Source of the DNA: a virus
IMG/VR virus record: IMGVR_UViG_3300031951_000081
Span: 1-64,000 of that record
Length of the DNA: 64,000 nucleotides
Strand: one strand, 5' to 3'
Part shown: piece by piece, positions 7,439-15,783 of the stretch
How positions within the stretch are numbered: the first letter of the stretch is position 1
Layout of the letters: every line of letters begins with the position of its first letter
Notes under the pieces: generated by a model
What the model saw: the letters and a program-made list of their open reading frames with translations, nothing else
The model's database searches: none
What the model was told of the DNA's origin: nothing
Made by a program: the position numbers and the translations under genes

Positions 7439-7995
7439 TCAGATCATACACACCCGTTAAAGGCGGAATGATGTTGATTGAACTCTTCCCGTCGAGAATA
7501 GAAATTTCTCTGGAAATCAGGTTGAACAAAGCGCAATTATCCGCCCTGAATTCGCAGCAAAAAGTCAAGCTAGAGGCGGATTTGAGGCAGAATATCAAAC
7601 TATTCTGTCATTACCCAACAGACTTGCTTCGATTTGACCTGAATAAGTACGACGGCAGACGTTCGGGCAGTATCATAATAATATGCAGACTCTTTTATGA
7701 AGAGATGCATACTTATGGACTCGCTCTTATGAGAATTCAACGCGGCATATCAGACGTCGCAAAAAGAATCAAGGATGCAATACGCACTGAAACTGGTGGT
7801 ATTCAGTTTTCTCGTAATCCTTCTCCTACCCGAAAAAGAGTTCGAGCTAGTGTCGCAGCTAGTAAAGAACTTATTAGGGAGAGTGGTAAGCAGAAGCGAG
7901 ACATTGGTGTACTCACCAGAGAAATCGAAAGACTCACTAAGCGTCGACAAACCTCTAGAGCCGATAACGCTCCAAAAGGTAAAAAACGCGATTGA
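7435..7995 (+). CDS. Hypothetical basic protein, 186 aa, overlaps the next gene
   Basis: The gene starts in an ATGA overlap with the previous gene. The first 110 residues are mixed alpha/beta with the segment GRRSGSIIIICRLFYEE. Residues 115-186 are strongly basic and polar (RNPSPTRKRVRASV, GKKRD) and are read from the same DNA that encodes the N-terminus of the lysin in another frame (7775-7995). The basic tail may be a by-product of that overlap or a nucleic-acid or membrane-binding tail. No family recognised. Confidence 0.55.
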   Translation: MIRSYTPVKGGMMLIELFPSRIEISLEIRLNKAQLSALNSQQKVKLEADLRQNIKLFCHYPTDLLRFDLNKYDGRRSGSIIIICRLFYEEMHTYGLALMRIQRGISDVAKRIKDAIRTETGGIQFSRNPSPTRKRVRASVAASKELIRESGKQKRDIGVLTREIERLTKRRQTSRADNAPKGKKRD

Positions 7996-8374
7996 CGACG
8001 CGAACATAAAGTTCAAGTGGGTAGTACTGGCACAAGCAGTTCATGAGACTGACAACTTTAATAGCAACATATTTAAGCAGAATAAAAACTGTTTCGGTAT
8101 GAAAGTCTCCCAAAGAGGTTATGCGCTTAAAGAAAAAAACGGTCATGCTGCTTACAGTGATGTGAAAGAGTCAATATTAGATTACGGCGCTTATCAACGT
8201 TGTATTCTGCATCTTGCCTCAAAACGTGGTTTGAAAATCGAAACGGAAGAGCAGTATTTGTGGTTACTAAACAACTTACCTTTTGGCCCTAACTCTAGGT
8301 ATGCCGAAGATGAGGAGTACACACAAAGAGTGCGCTTTCACATGGAGAAGTTAAAAAAATCGGTATCTTGGTAG
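7775..8374 (+). CDS. Second glucosaminidase-type lysin
   Basis: A 199-residue protein. It has a hydrophobic signal or anchor at residues 5-19 (LKLVVFSFLVILLL), a linker, and a compact glucosaminidase-like domain from about 70 to the end. Key stretch: VVLAQAVHETDNFNSNIF with the likely catalytic Glu near residue 90, then KNCFGMK and a Tyr-rich C-terminus. It is shorter than the lysin at 2630 and may be a second cell-wall hydrolase or a virion-associated one. The first 74 codons overlap the preceding gene in another frame, while the enzymatic core does not. It ends at TAG and is followed by a structured RNA. Confidence 0.72.
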   Translation: MQYALKLVVFSFLVILLLPEKEFELVSQLVKNLLGRVVSRSETLVYSPEKSKDSLSVDKPLEPITLQKVKNAIDDANIKFKWVVLAQAVHETDNFNSNIFKQNKNCFGMKVSQRGYALKEKNGHAAYSDVKESILDYGAYQRCILHLASKRGLKIETEEQYLWLLNNLPFGPNSRYAEDEEYTQRVRFHMEKLKKSVSW

Positions 8375-8562
8375 AAATTCCCACTATCTCGATACTTTGT
8401 GCTAATTGGGAATTTTCCTTGGGGCGGTCTAGGAGCCTTCTGAAGCCCGCGCGAAGGGGGGAATGGTTTCTTGGTTGGGGTCATACCTCTTCCTGTGGAA
8501 TCTAGTACCCTAAGTAGTCAGGTGTGAGGTACCCACTCCACAAGGCCGCCTCTTGGTTTTTT
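8375..8562 (+). ncRNA. Structured RNA with terminator-like 3' end, about 190 nt
   Basis: Read on the + strand, a 9-bp hairpin AAATTCCCA/TGGGAATTT (8375-8383 with 8407-8415) is followed by a long-range helix between CCTTGGGGCGGTC (8417-8429) and GGCCGCCTCTTGG (8544-8556). This helix encloses CCTTC/GAAGG (about 8436-8456), CCTGTGGA/TCCACAAGG with one bulged A (8492-8499 with 8537-8545, sharing two bases with the outer helix) and GTACC/GGTAC (8505-8509 with 8528-8532). A T6 run follows the closing helix, as at an intrinsic terminator. The stretch is GC-richer than its surroundings and has no credible coding frame. The enclosed-hairpin shape recalls 6S-like or regulatory RNAs, but I recognise no known family. 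Confidence 0.6.
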
Positions 8563-8583
8563 AAAACTTAAAACAACTCAAAA

Positions 8584-9975
8584 ATGTTATTACTGTTCTT
8601 ACTGCTACTCGCAGCCCCGCTCATCGGACTTTTCTATGTAGGCTACAAAAACTACATGAGGGAAGATGACGTGATTCAACAAAATCAAGCGGTAATGGAG
8701 GAAATCAAGGACAATGTCCAGAAAGTCGCCTCCAACATCAATCGGCAATTACCGACAATCGCTGGTATCATTGATTCGATTTCTAATTCTGCCAGCAAGA
8801 TGAAGGAAATTCCAGATGCTATCAGAGGGCTCTCTAACGGAAATCAAGAAATGTTTACCAGTATTGATCTGAGTAAATATGTCACGAGTGTTCCGTTGCT
8901 ACAGCTTTTGGACAAGTACCGAGAGTTTGAGTATGAAATCCAGTACGTGTATCGTGTCGATGGTGATCCCACCTCTTACGACAACAATTCGTTCTGGTAT
9001 GTCCTGCTCTACAAAGTCATCAACGAACGGGTGGAGGAGTTTTATCTACGTATCGGAATAAATTACGCGTCGAAAGCTTATGTGGCTAATCTGGAGACAG
9101 AGTATATGCCGTATATGCTGGATGATACCCTTCCGATAGTAACATCCGTGCTTTACTACGCGAAGAAAGAATGCGACGCTGATTGCCAATTTGATCTGCT
9201 CTCGCAAACCAGGTCTCTCACGAACAATCTCACTAAGATCACTCTGCAAAGGCCTAAGGCGAACAACGTCATGAATCCTTTTCGCCTGAACGACTACGGA
9301 GGTTTAACCGCTTCTACGCAAAAGATAAACACAATTCCACCGGAATTCCTCAAGCTGGCGTATCAAGGTAAGTTGGTTGGTCGAGAGGCAAGAAGCTACA
9401 ATCCTGTTCAGCTCGTACCAAAACTGGTAGAATTCTGGAAAGAAGATGCAGCAAACTTACTACTGTACGGCGGAAAGGGCACCGGCAAATCAACACTCAT
9501 GCGCGCTTTGATGCATGAATGTTCGTCTCAAGGAGTATGTGTAGCGCTTCTTTCCGGCAGCGATCTGCAGCACCTCAAGACAAGTGGATTTCTCAAATCT
9601 GTAGAGATGCTCACAGCCTCAGAAAAGTCGCTGGTTATCTTTGTGGATGAGTTCTACCCTCTGTCCACAGAAGTGATGGCAATACTCAAGAACTTCCTGA
9701 GCGGCTCCGATCAGATGGAGAGGGTGTCAATGGTATTTTGTACCAACAATGTTCCTGAAGACTTCGACGAAAGCTTTACTCGAGTGGGAAGGATAGAAGA
9801 AATCATCCAGACCCTGCCCTTCACGAAGGAAGAAGAAGCCAAATCGCTGTATGAATACTTCAAGGGAACCTACCCGGATAAAGTCTGGGCTCCTTTTGTG
9901 TATTCAGAAGGCATGACGATCGCTACAATCGCAGCATTTGGCCGGGCAAAGAAGTTGACAGAAACAATACTGTAG
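8584..9975 (+). CDS. Membrane-anchored AAA+ ATPase
   Basis: A 463-residue protein. It has an N-terminal transmembrane helix (residues 2-22), a predicted coiled-coil stretch (about 33-95), a middle domain (100-270) and a C-terminal AAA+ module. Walker A is GGKGTGKST (about 296-304), Walker B IFVDEF (about 351-356), sensor 1 FCTNN near 381, and SFTRVGR offers arginine-finger candidates. Bcs1/FtsH-like layout: an anchored ATPase that could unfold or extract membrane proteins. The target is unknown. Codon use is GC-richer than in neighbouring genes. ATG 8584 follows an AT-rich leader behind the structured RNA. Confidence 0.75.
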   Translation: MLLLFLLLLAAPLIGLFYVGYKNYMREDDVIQQNQAVMEEIKDNVQKVASNINRQLPTIAGIIDSISNSASKMKEIPDAIRGLSNGNQEMFTSIDLSKYVTSVPLLQLLDKYREFEYEIQYVYRVDGDPTSYDNNSFWYVLLYKVINERVEEFYLRIGINYASKAYVANLETEYMPYMLDDTLPIVTSVLYYAKKECDADCQFDLLSQTRSLTNNLTKITLQRPKANNVMNPFRLNDYGGLTASTQKINTIPPEFLKLAYQGKLVGREARSYNPVQLVPKLVEFWKEDAANLLLYGGKGTGKSTLMRALMHECSSQGVCVALLSGSDLQHLKTSGFLKSVEMLTASEKSLVIFVDEFYPLSTEVMAILKNFLSGSDQMERVSMVFCTNNVPEDFDESFTRVGRIEEIIQTLPFTKEEEAKSLYEYFKGTYPDKVWAPFVYSEGMTIATIAAFGRAKKLTETIL

Positions 9976-9998
9976 AAACCTGTATTTCTCCAAACCAA

Positions 9999-10024
9999 GA
10001 GGGGTGTCGTAAAAGATGCCCCTC
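9999..10024 (+). terminator. 10-bp hairpin, 13 nt before a start codon
   Basis: GAGGGGTGTC (9999-10008) pairs with GATGCCCCTC (10015-10024), including one G-T pair. TAACTTTTAAATT and ATG 10038 follow. Same placement as the other intergenic hairpins. Confidence 0.6.
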
Positions 10025-10037
10025 TAACTTTTAAATT

Positions 10038-10697
10038 ATGAAAAGACTGATACGAGTCGGAAACTCAGTCATTATCGGTGGTGATGGCGTAGTTACGAAA
10101 ACCCGACATTTTAAAGGCTCAAGTGTAACCTATGATAAAGAAGTAGATCTTGTAGTAGGCGAACTTACAATAGTTTCTTATAACATGCATTTACAAAGCG
10201 TAACGGCAGTTGATAGTAATGGTGAGAAAATAGAAATTCCTTTCAGCATTCAACCCCTTCGCATCGGTCCTTATGGCTTTGAGAGTTATTTACATCCAAG
10301 TATGCTAAAGTTTTCTCATTCAGGTTTTATAGAAGCTTTAAGTGATAATAATTTGTGTATACATAGAGTTACTGGTCAGAAGTGTAGACTAATCTTAGAC
10401 TCCGACTTTATTAATACGGGTTCATTTAGACTAGAAGCCATAAGTGGTCCTGAAAGAACATCTAGATCTTTTAAATCAGAAAAATGGGATAGAAGAACTT
10501 TACGAGACTACTTAGATTCTATTAAAGGTAAAGTGATTAAGGGAAAAGCTAAAATAGGGTATTTAATCTACAAAGATGCTTGTCATGAAAGCGTTCTAGT
10601 GAATCCCGGTGAAGATTTAGTTGTAGTACTCGTATTTGAAGACGGTACCGCAATGAGCCTCCCCTACAAAAACTTTCAATCGGTAAAATGGAAATAA
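10038..10697 (+). CDS. Hypothetical beta-rich protein, 219 aa
   Basis: A soluble, beta-strand-rich protein with no hydrophobic segment or catalytic motif I can identify. The N-terminus (RVGNSVIIGGDGVVT) and C-terminus (DLVVVLVFEDGTAMSLPYKNF) are strand-like. Codons are AT-rich. It overlaps the next gene by 10 nt, suggesting coupled translation. Unrecognised. Confidence 0.6.
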   Translation: MKRLIRVGNSVIIGGDGVVTKTRHFKGSSVTYDKEVDLVVGELTIVSYNMHLQSVTAVDSNGEKIEIPFSIQPLRIGPYGFESYLHPSMLKFSHSGFIEALSDNNLCIHRVTGQKCRLILDSDFINTGSFRLEAISGPERTSRSFKSEKWDRRTLRDYLDSIKGKVIKGKAKIGYLIYKDACHESVLVNPGEDLVVVLVFEDGTAMSLPYKNFQSVKWK

Positions 10698-11221
10698 CCA
10701 TCCATCACCCTTCAAGTAGTGGTGAAAAACGAATAAAGCGAATAGTTGGCGTAACGGACGCAATGTTAGACTATGGTCACGAGATAAACGAGACAATAGT
10801 ACCAGCTATTCGCATTGAATCTACTGAAGCGCGTCCGTACTATGTCTCTGGTATAGAGCTCACTGCTCTAGAGACGTTATTTATTTACATTAAAGCCAAT
10901 ATATCCCTCAATAAAAATACAGTGATACCTCTTGATGTTTTCGATCCGGATACAAATAAAGAGGTAAAGCCCATGAGTATTTCTCAATATCTTAACGCGA
11001 TTAAGTGGCAAAGATTTTCTAGAACAGAAGCCTTTGCAATCTTTTGCACTGAAGACATCCGCTCAATGACACACGGTAAATTCAATCCCGTTAAAAGAGC
11101 GGCTAGAGAAAGAAAAGAAACAATCATTGAACTGTGGAGACACCGTCTCCCAACAACTCAAGCAGATGTGTCTAAAAAAGAGTATTTTACTGCTTTGCTC
11201 AGTGAGCATATTGTCCTGTAG
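10688..11221 (+). CDS. Hypothetical protein, 177 aa
   Basis: A mixed alpha/beta protein with a basic, Arg/Lys-rich C-terminal third (KRAARERKETIIELWRHRL). It overlaps the previous gene by 10 nt and the downstream lipoprotein gene by 56 nt. No family recognised. It ends at TAG. Confidence 0.6.
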   Translation: MEITIHHPSSSGEKRIKRIVGVTDAMLDYGHEINETIVPAIRIESTEARPYYVSGIELTALETLFIYIKANISLNKNTVIPLDVFDPDTNKEVKPMSISQYLNAIKWQRFSRTEAFAIFCTEDIRSMTHGKFNPVKRAARERKETIIELWRHRLPTTQADVSKKEYFTALLSEHIVL

Positions 11222-11582
11222 CGATGACGGAAAAGAATACGACATAGCGTCGTTTGCCCCAGTACCACTGGATTCCGTTCAAGTCGCTCCCCAACCTGCG
11301 AGCCGCAATTTCACAATCTCTCCTCCAAGTATTGACGGTAAAAGCTGCAAAGAATACACGATGAGCATCCAGCTCTATGTCAAACAAGACTCCGTGCGCA
11401 GCTACACACTCACCACCAGCTGTGGAAATCCTATCGCTAAGAAGGAATACAAAATTGAGCCTGGCGATACCAAAGAAAAGATCGCTAAAAGAGTCTCTAA
11501 AGACTTAGGCATCACCATCCCACCGTCAAGTATTTCCAACAAACTTCCGCTTAAAAGAGGCGAAAAAATCACATTTCAATGA
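11166..11582 (+). CDS. Predicted lipoprotein with LysM-like C-terminus
   Basis: A 138-residue protein beginning MCLKKSILLLCSVSILSCSDD: a basic n-region, a hydrophobic core and a lipobox (SILSC, Cys18) followed by SDDGKE, like a Bacteroidota lipoprotein export signal. The C-terminal 45 residues (KIEPGDTKEKIAKRV..PLKRGEKITF) look like a LysM-type peptidoglycan-binding repeat. ATG 11166 is chosen because it directly precedes the signal peptide. Phage lipoproteins are known as outer spanins or superinfection-exclusion factors; either fits, and neither is shown. The TGA stop overlaps the ATG of the next gene (11579). Confidence 0.65.
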   Translation: MCLKKSILLLCSVSILSCSDDGKEYDIASFAPVPLDSVQVAPQPASRNFTISPPSIDGKSCKEYTMSIQLYVKQDSVRSYTLTTSCGNPIAKKEYKIEPGDTKEKIAKRVSKDLGITIPPSSISNKLPLKRGEKITFQ

Positions 11583-12025
11583 TGCAGTACTGGTTCACAA
11601 GTACATCTTCTTCTTGGGAAAAATTTCGCGCTGAGATAGAACTTGAGTTAGAGGACTATAATATTGAATTTAATAACAATAAAAATTGCTCCAGAAAACA
11701 AACGAAGAAGCGTGACATTTTCAAAAAACGAAAACACATCACCGACAAAGTAAAACAAAGAGTCGTTCAAGATGACACTATTCAAGACGTGGATTCTGCT
11801 GTTCTGGAAGCAATTATCTGGGGGGATCAATACCTCCGGTATAAACTTTCCCAAACCTATGGAAATAAACGAAAAAACGCTTCTGAAGTTAGGAGTCGAT
11901 TCATTAAACAACGCCAGGGCGGAGGCCTTCCCGTTCCGGAATGGAGTTGGGAAGACGTACGTCGAAATCGAACTGTTCCTAACCAGCAAACTGGGAATAG
12001 CGATAGAAGAAGAGTTGTATTATAG
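11579..12025 (+). CDS. Basic hypothetical protein, 148 aa
   Basis: The gene starts in an ATGA overlap. The N-terminal 95 residues look like a genuine charged helical protein with a Lys/Arg-rich centre (KQTKKRDIFKKRKH). The last 55 residues (from about 11860) coincide with the start of the next gene in another frame and read like an out-of-frame translation. The true C-terminus may be real overprinting, or the gene may be joined to the next by frameshifting. Unrecognised. Confidence 0.5.
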   Translation: MMQYWFTSTSSSWEKFRAEIELELEDYNIEFNNNKNCSRKQTKKRDIFKKRKHITDKVKQRVVQDDTIQDVDSAVLEAIIWGDQYLRYKLSQTYGNKRKNASEVRSRFIKQRQGGGLPVPEWSWEDVRRNRTVPNQQTGNSDRRRVVL

Positions 12026-12218
12026 GAAAAATACTCCTAGGTACAAATTCACTTTCTACAAACCAAGTATCTTACACCTCATCCAAACTGACGGAACTAG
12101 GCAAGATGCTTACAAACGTGGAATCAAACGATGTTTTCTCCTTCTAAAAAGAATGCACAAAAAGCATTCATCGCAAACCCATACGGATTCCACCTCGCAG
12201 AGCACGTCTACAAAATAA
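11859..12218 (+). CDS. Small hypothetical protein, 119 aa
   Basis: It starts MEINEKTLLKLGVDSLNNA, a typical opening of small phage alpha/beta proteins, continues with TYVEIELFLTSKL and a strand-rich middle, and ends in a polar Ser/Thr tail that overlaps the next gene. It overlaps the previous gene by 167 nt and the next by 88 nt in different frames. The middle, outside both overlaps, looks well formed, so I take it as real. No family recognised. Confidence 0.55.
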   Translation: MEINEKTLLKLGVDSLNNARAEAFPFRNGVGKTYVEIELFLTSKLGIAIEEELYYRKNTPRYKFTFYKPSILHLIQTDGTRQDAYKRGIKRCFLLLKRMHKKHSSQTHTDSTSQSTSTK

Positions 12219-12691
12219 GAATGTTGTTTTTGCGTTATGGTTGGCAAGTTCAACTTCTGGAAACAGAGACACGAACGTATCATCCGAATTGCGTGCTAAT
12301 AATACCAGATACCGGTGGCATCAATACCAACGTGAGTTACTTCAAAACTCCCGCTCCAGGCATTCCGCCTCAAGATCAGGGTATAGAGTCCTTCCGGTTA
12401 AACAGTTTGCATTACTGGGTAAACAAAAAAGTGCCAATTATTGGCTTAGGTTACTCAGCTTTCCTTACCTTTGCAGAAGTTTGTGGAGGTAATCTGCTTT
12501 GCGGTTCTGACGGTCTATCCTTTATGCACCGCAATGACGTGGATATTTACGAGACGAAATTCTTTGGCAAAAGAGCTGCTGGCCTTGTTGATTATCAAAT
12601 TGACGAGAGTCTCATCAGCCTTGCCGAGTCCCTTCTTCCAAAGGAGGCACCGCCGGAGGACGAAGTATTGGTATCGGTGCCCATTTTATAA
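12131..12691 (+). CDS. Class I glutamine amidotransferase-like protein
   Basis: 186 residues with a Rossmann-like pattern: strands CVLIIPDTGG (about 54-63) and VPIIGLGYSAFLTFAEVCGG. The second resembles the nucleophile elbow of gamma-glutamyl hydrolase/amidotransferase folds, but with Ser where Cys is expected (GLGYSAF). If the alignment is right, the enzyme is either a Ser variant or inactive. Phage amidotransferases often pair with ATP-grasp amidoligases, and an ATP-grasp-like gene lies at 26919, though far away. This is the last gene before Trp-TGA codons begin. Family assignment is tentative. Confidence 0.45.
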   Translation: MFSPSKKNAQKAFIANPYGFHLAEHVYKIRMLFLRYGWQVQLLETETRTYHPNCVLIIPDTGGINTNVSYFKTPAPGIPPQDQGIESFRLNSLHYWVNKKVPIIGLGYSAFLTFAEVCGGNLLCGSDGLSFMHRNDVDIYETKFFGKRAAGLVDYQIDESLISLAESLLPKEAPPEDEVLVSVPIL

Positions 12692-12693
12692 TA

Positions 12694-13005
12694 ATGGAAA
12701 TTAATAAATCAATAGCTGTTTACGTTCGCGACCGAGTGTGAGTCTTGCGACGTAAAAAAGATCTTTTGCCTTTAAATGTGAGTTATACTGTTGACGGTCT
12801 TAAATGGACCGCAAACAAAATGGGGAAATCCCTGTTTTATAAGAATGCTCGTGTTTTCAAAGGTAGAATAATCTCAGAAGACGGACCATTAGTTGAGAAT
12901 CCAGATGTGTTCTATGAACCATTTGATGCAATAGATCACTATAATCTCGATCTGAGAAAAGCCGAACTAAGGAATTTAGATAAAGCATTAAAGATGCTAT
13001 ACTAA
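12694..13005 (+). CDS. Hypothetical protein, first gene with TGA read as Trp
   Basis: Read with the standard code, this gene is cut at TGA 12739-12741. Read as Trp it becomes a 103-residue protein from ATG 12694, three bases after the previous stop. The affected stretch is RDRVWVLRRKKDLLPL. TGG is also used (LKWTAN). The C-terminus is a charged helix (LDLRKAELRNLDKALKML). No family recognised. It matters mainly as the left boundary of recoded genes. Confidence 0.6.
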
Positions 13006-13018
13006 ATAGGCTGCTTAG

Positions 13019-13038
13019 CCCCGATCTTAGAAGAGGGG
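13019..13038 (+). terminator. Small intergenic hairpin
   Basis: CCCC..TCTT (from 13019) pairs with AAGA.GGGG (to 13038) around a tight loop. It lies between the gene ending at 13005 and the peptidase gene. It is weaker than the other G/C hairpins. Confidence 0.35.
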
Positions 13039-13093
13039 TATTGTTACATTAAATGTATAAATTTTGGAAAATAATCGACTATACAAGGCCTTT

Positions 13094-13669
13094 ATGGTAA
13101 TCTCAACTATTATCGGGTTAGTTCTTACCTTAGGCTTGTTTCACAAAAACAACGATCTAAAAAAGGACTTTCTTGAAATAAAATCGCGTACTGATTCTAT
13201 GGCCATAACCATAGATTCTATGCGGTTTGAGCTTAACAACCTTAGAGAAACCCACCCCTATCAAAACAAACGGTGGAAGTCTAAGAGAACAGGTCTGTGT
13301 ACCGAGGGCAATTTCTTTGGGTTTTTACTTTATACTCCAGTGGATACTAACATATCTTCTGAGTTCGCTATCGCTCTTTCTGATTGAAAGGGCCCAGTAG
13401 CTAAAGTAAATTCTGTGAGAAGGCACTCGAATTGTAAAAGTCAACATTACCACGGTAAAGCAATTGACTTAGCGTGGGATGAGACTGTTATTGCCTTCTT
13501 ACTATCCGAAGAAGGTAGGTCTTGGCTAAAAGAGCATGAGGTAACTTTCTATATAGAAGGCAAACCCGGGAGCAAAAAAGTACGTCGTTATCTTTACGAT
13601 GAGGTTGCTTCTGAGTATGTATTCTTTAACCCTAATGCTAGCGGAGACCACATACATTTAAATATCTAA
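13094..13669 (+). CDS. Membrane-anchored M15-like peptidase
   Basis: 191 residues when TGA 13385-13387 is read as Trp. An N-terminal transmembrane helix (residues 2-16) and a short coiled segment (about 20-50) precede a D-Ala-D-Ala peptidase-like domain. The likely zinc-site stretch is QHYHGKAIDLAWDE, and the end PNASGDHIHLNI supplies the His-x-His typical of the M15 family. The TGA sits just before the conserved core (ALSD-W-KGPVAK), so the standard code would give a product lacking both metal-site segments. ATG 13094 was chosen as the first ATG ahead of the membrane helix. Probable role: peptide cleavage in peptidoglycan at lysis or entry. Confidence 0.7.
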
Positions 13670-13679
13670 TACTGATAGT

Positions 13680-13697
13680 GGGGGGAGAAATCCCCCC
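13680..13697 (+). terminator. G6/C6 hairpin, 17 nt before a start codon
   Basis: GGGGGG (13680-13685) and CCCCCC (13692-13697) enclose a 6-base AGAAAT loop. ATG 13715 follows an AT-rich leader. Nearly the same as the hairpin at 3461-3479. Confidence 0.6.
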
Positions 13698-13714
13698 TTT
13701 ATCCATACTAAAAT

Positions 13715-13960
13715 ATGGAAGCTATCTTTTTTGTCCTCTTATCAACGATCGCAGGTTCGTTGTTTAAGCACTATCTGGAGCCCGTGGTGTTAAACAAAGC
13801 GGCTCATCTTTTCCCTCAATCTAATATCTTTAACACTAAACCAGAAACAAAAGTAGAACCTACGGAGTTTAATAACGTAAGGTTTAAGCGCACTATCAAT
13901 GGATATACAACAATCTATGTTTCGAGTCCAACACGGACAGATACAACCTACGTCAGGTAA
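13715..13960 (+). CDS. Small membrane protein, 81 aa
   Basis: An N-terminal hydrophobic helix (residues 3-18) is followed by a polar domain rich in Thr, Asn and Arg. It has a good AT-rich leader behind a G/C hairpin. It overlaps the polymerase gene by 62 nt and ends at TAA. It sits next to the M15-like peptidase, so a lysis accessory role is possible but not shown. Confidence 0.55.
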   Translation: MEAIFFVLLSTIAGSLFKHYLEPVVLNKAAHLFPQSNIFNTKPETKVEPTEFNNVRFKRTINGYTTIYVSSPTRTDTTYVR

Positions 13961-15779
13961 AGAACTCACCAAAGAGATCAAGTCCTGAGACATAATAGCT
14001 TTAGATACAGAGGTAACTGGAGATTTTGATAATATCTTTGATAGAAGAATTGTCATGCTGCAGTTTGGTAACAAAGAAGTTCAGTACATTATAGACACAA
14101 GGAAAGCGGACCCCACTAAACTCCTCAAAGAATTATCCAAGAAAAAGATCATAGGTCATAATATTAAGTTCGACTACCAAGTTATAAAGACTAACTATGG
14201 GATTGAGCTTGAAGATCTATTCGATACCATGCTTGCAGCACAAATACTGGAGTGTGGGATGGATGAGGAGAAGGGACATTTTACCCTAGAGCAAACCGCT
14301 AGACGCTACACAGGGTATCATTACTACTCCAATCAAGGTAACTTATTTATTCCAGCAGTTACCAAAAAGATAAGGAGTTCTTTTTCTAGTATAGGAGATA
14401 AACCGTTTGAGTTAGAGCAGCTCTATTATGGAGCTCTTGACGTTTCGGTTGCATATCTCTTGTATGAGAAACAGAAGATTCAGCTTGAGAAAAATGAGCT
14501 TGAGTCAACAGCAGAGCTAGAGTTCAACTTCGTGAAAGTTCTTGCTGATATGGAATTGAGTGGTGTATATCTCAACCAAAAACAGTGGTTAGAGAATTAT
14601 CGCAACACACTACAACAAACCGAAGAATTGCGAAAGAAACTGGAGGAGTATCAACAACTAAACTGAAACTCCCACAAACAGGTTTTACCTGTACTCAAAG
14701 AGCTTGGTGTTGACGTGTCGATTATAGACAAGAAAACAGGTGAGATAAAGGAGTCTGTATCTCGTGAAGTCTTAAAGAAGCAAACAGCTAAGGCTGGTAT
14801 TCTGAAGACTTATCTTGACTATAAGCTTTCCCAAAAGGAATCATCTACCTATGGTGAAAAGTTTTTAAGGCACGTCAACCCAACTTCTCAAAGAGTTCAC
14901 TCTTCTTATATGCAAATTATGAGAACTGGAAGAACTTCTTCTACTAACCCTAATTGCCAGAATATAAAACGAGGATCTATATACCGATCAGCATTTCAAG
15001 CTGAAGAAGGTAACACCTTTGTAGGTGCAGACTTCTCTAATATAGAAGCAAGGATACTTGCTGATAAGTCTAATGACGAGAACTTTATTAACATCTTTAT
15101 AAACAATGGTGATTACCATTTAGAGACTGCTAAACTAGCTTTTGACAATCCTAATCTAACTAAAGGATCTGAAGAAAGACAGTTAGCAAAGACTATTAAC
15201 TTCGCAATTGCTTTTGGTGCCGGAGCTAAGAAAGTATCAGAAGGTGCTGGAGTTACTTTACAGAAAGGAAAGGAACTATTAAATAAAGTTTATACTGCTT
15301 TCCCAAAACTTAATCCTTACTTTATAGAGATGGGCAATCTCACAAGGGAAAGAGGATATGTTGTGTGTAATGAAGTATCAAAAAGAAGAAGTTATATACC
15401 GTTTTATAATGAATACTTAGAAGCTAAGAAACATTATAACTACTTTAAAGCAATGGGTTGGGATCCTCATCCTACTATTGCATCAGCATATAAAACTTGG
15501 GATTCTAAAATACAAAGATGGTCACAAAACTTGCCTGTCCAAGCTACCGCTGCTGACATAGCAAAAGCCACTTGTATAGAACTCAGAGAGAAGTCTAAAA
15601 AAATACCGTTTAATCTGGTGTTATTCGTACATGATGAGGTAGTAATAGAATGTGAGAAAGACAAAGCAAACACTATTGCTAAACTCGTTGAGAAGATCGG
15701 ATTACAATCGTCGCAGAAATTCCTGAATCATTTAACAGTCCCTGCAGAAGCTCACGTATCTTCGCAGTGGGAAAAGTAA
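13899..15779 (+). CDS. polA: Family A DNA polymerase with 3'-5' exonuclease
   Basis: 626 residues when TGA 13986 and 14664 are read as Trp (..EIKSWDIIALDTE.. and ..QQLNWNSHKQ..). Exonuclease motifs: DTEVTGD near 37, NIKFD near 89, YGALDVSVAYLLY near 180. Polymerase motifs: A, DFSNIEAR (about 376-383); B, RQLAKTINFAIAFGAG (about 427-442); C, VHDEV (about 577-581). Without recoding the gene falls into three pieces, separating exonuclease from polymerase. This is the replicative polymerase of the phage. ATG 13899 is chosen because upstream sequence is another gene and residues before motif I are short; ATG 13917 is an alternative. Confidence 0.93.
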
Positions 15780-15783
15780 GACC

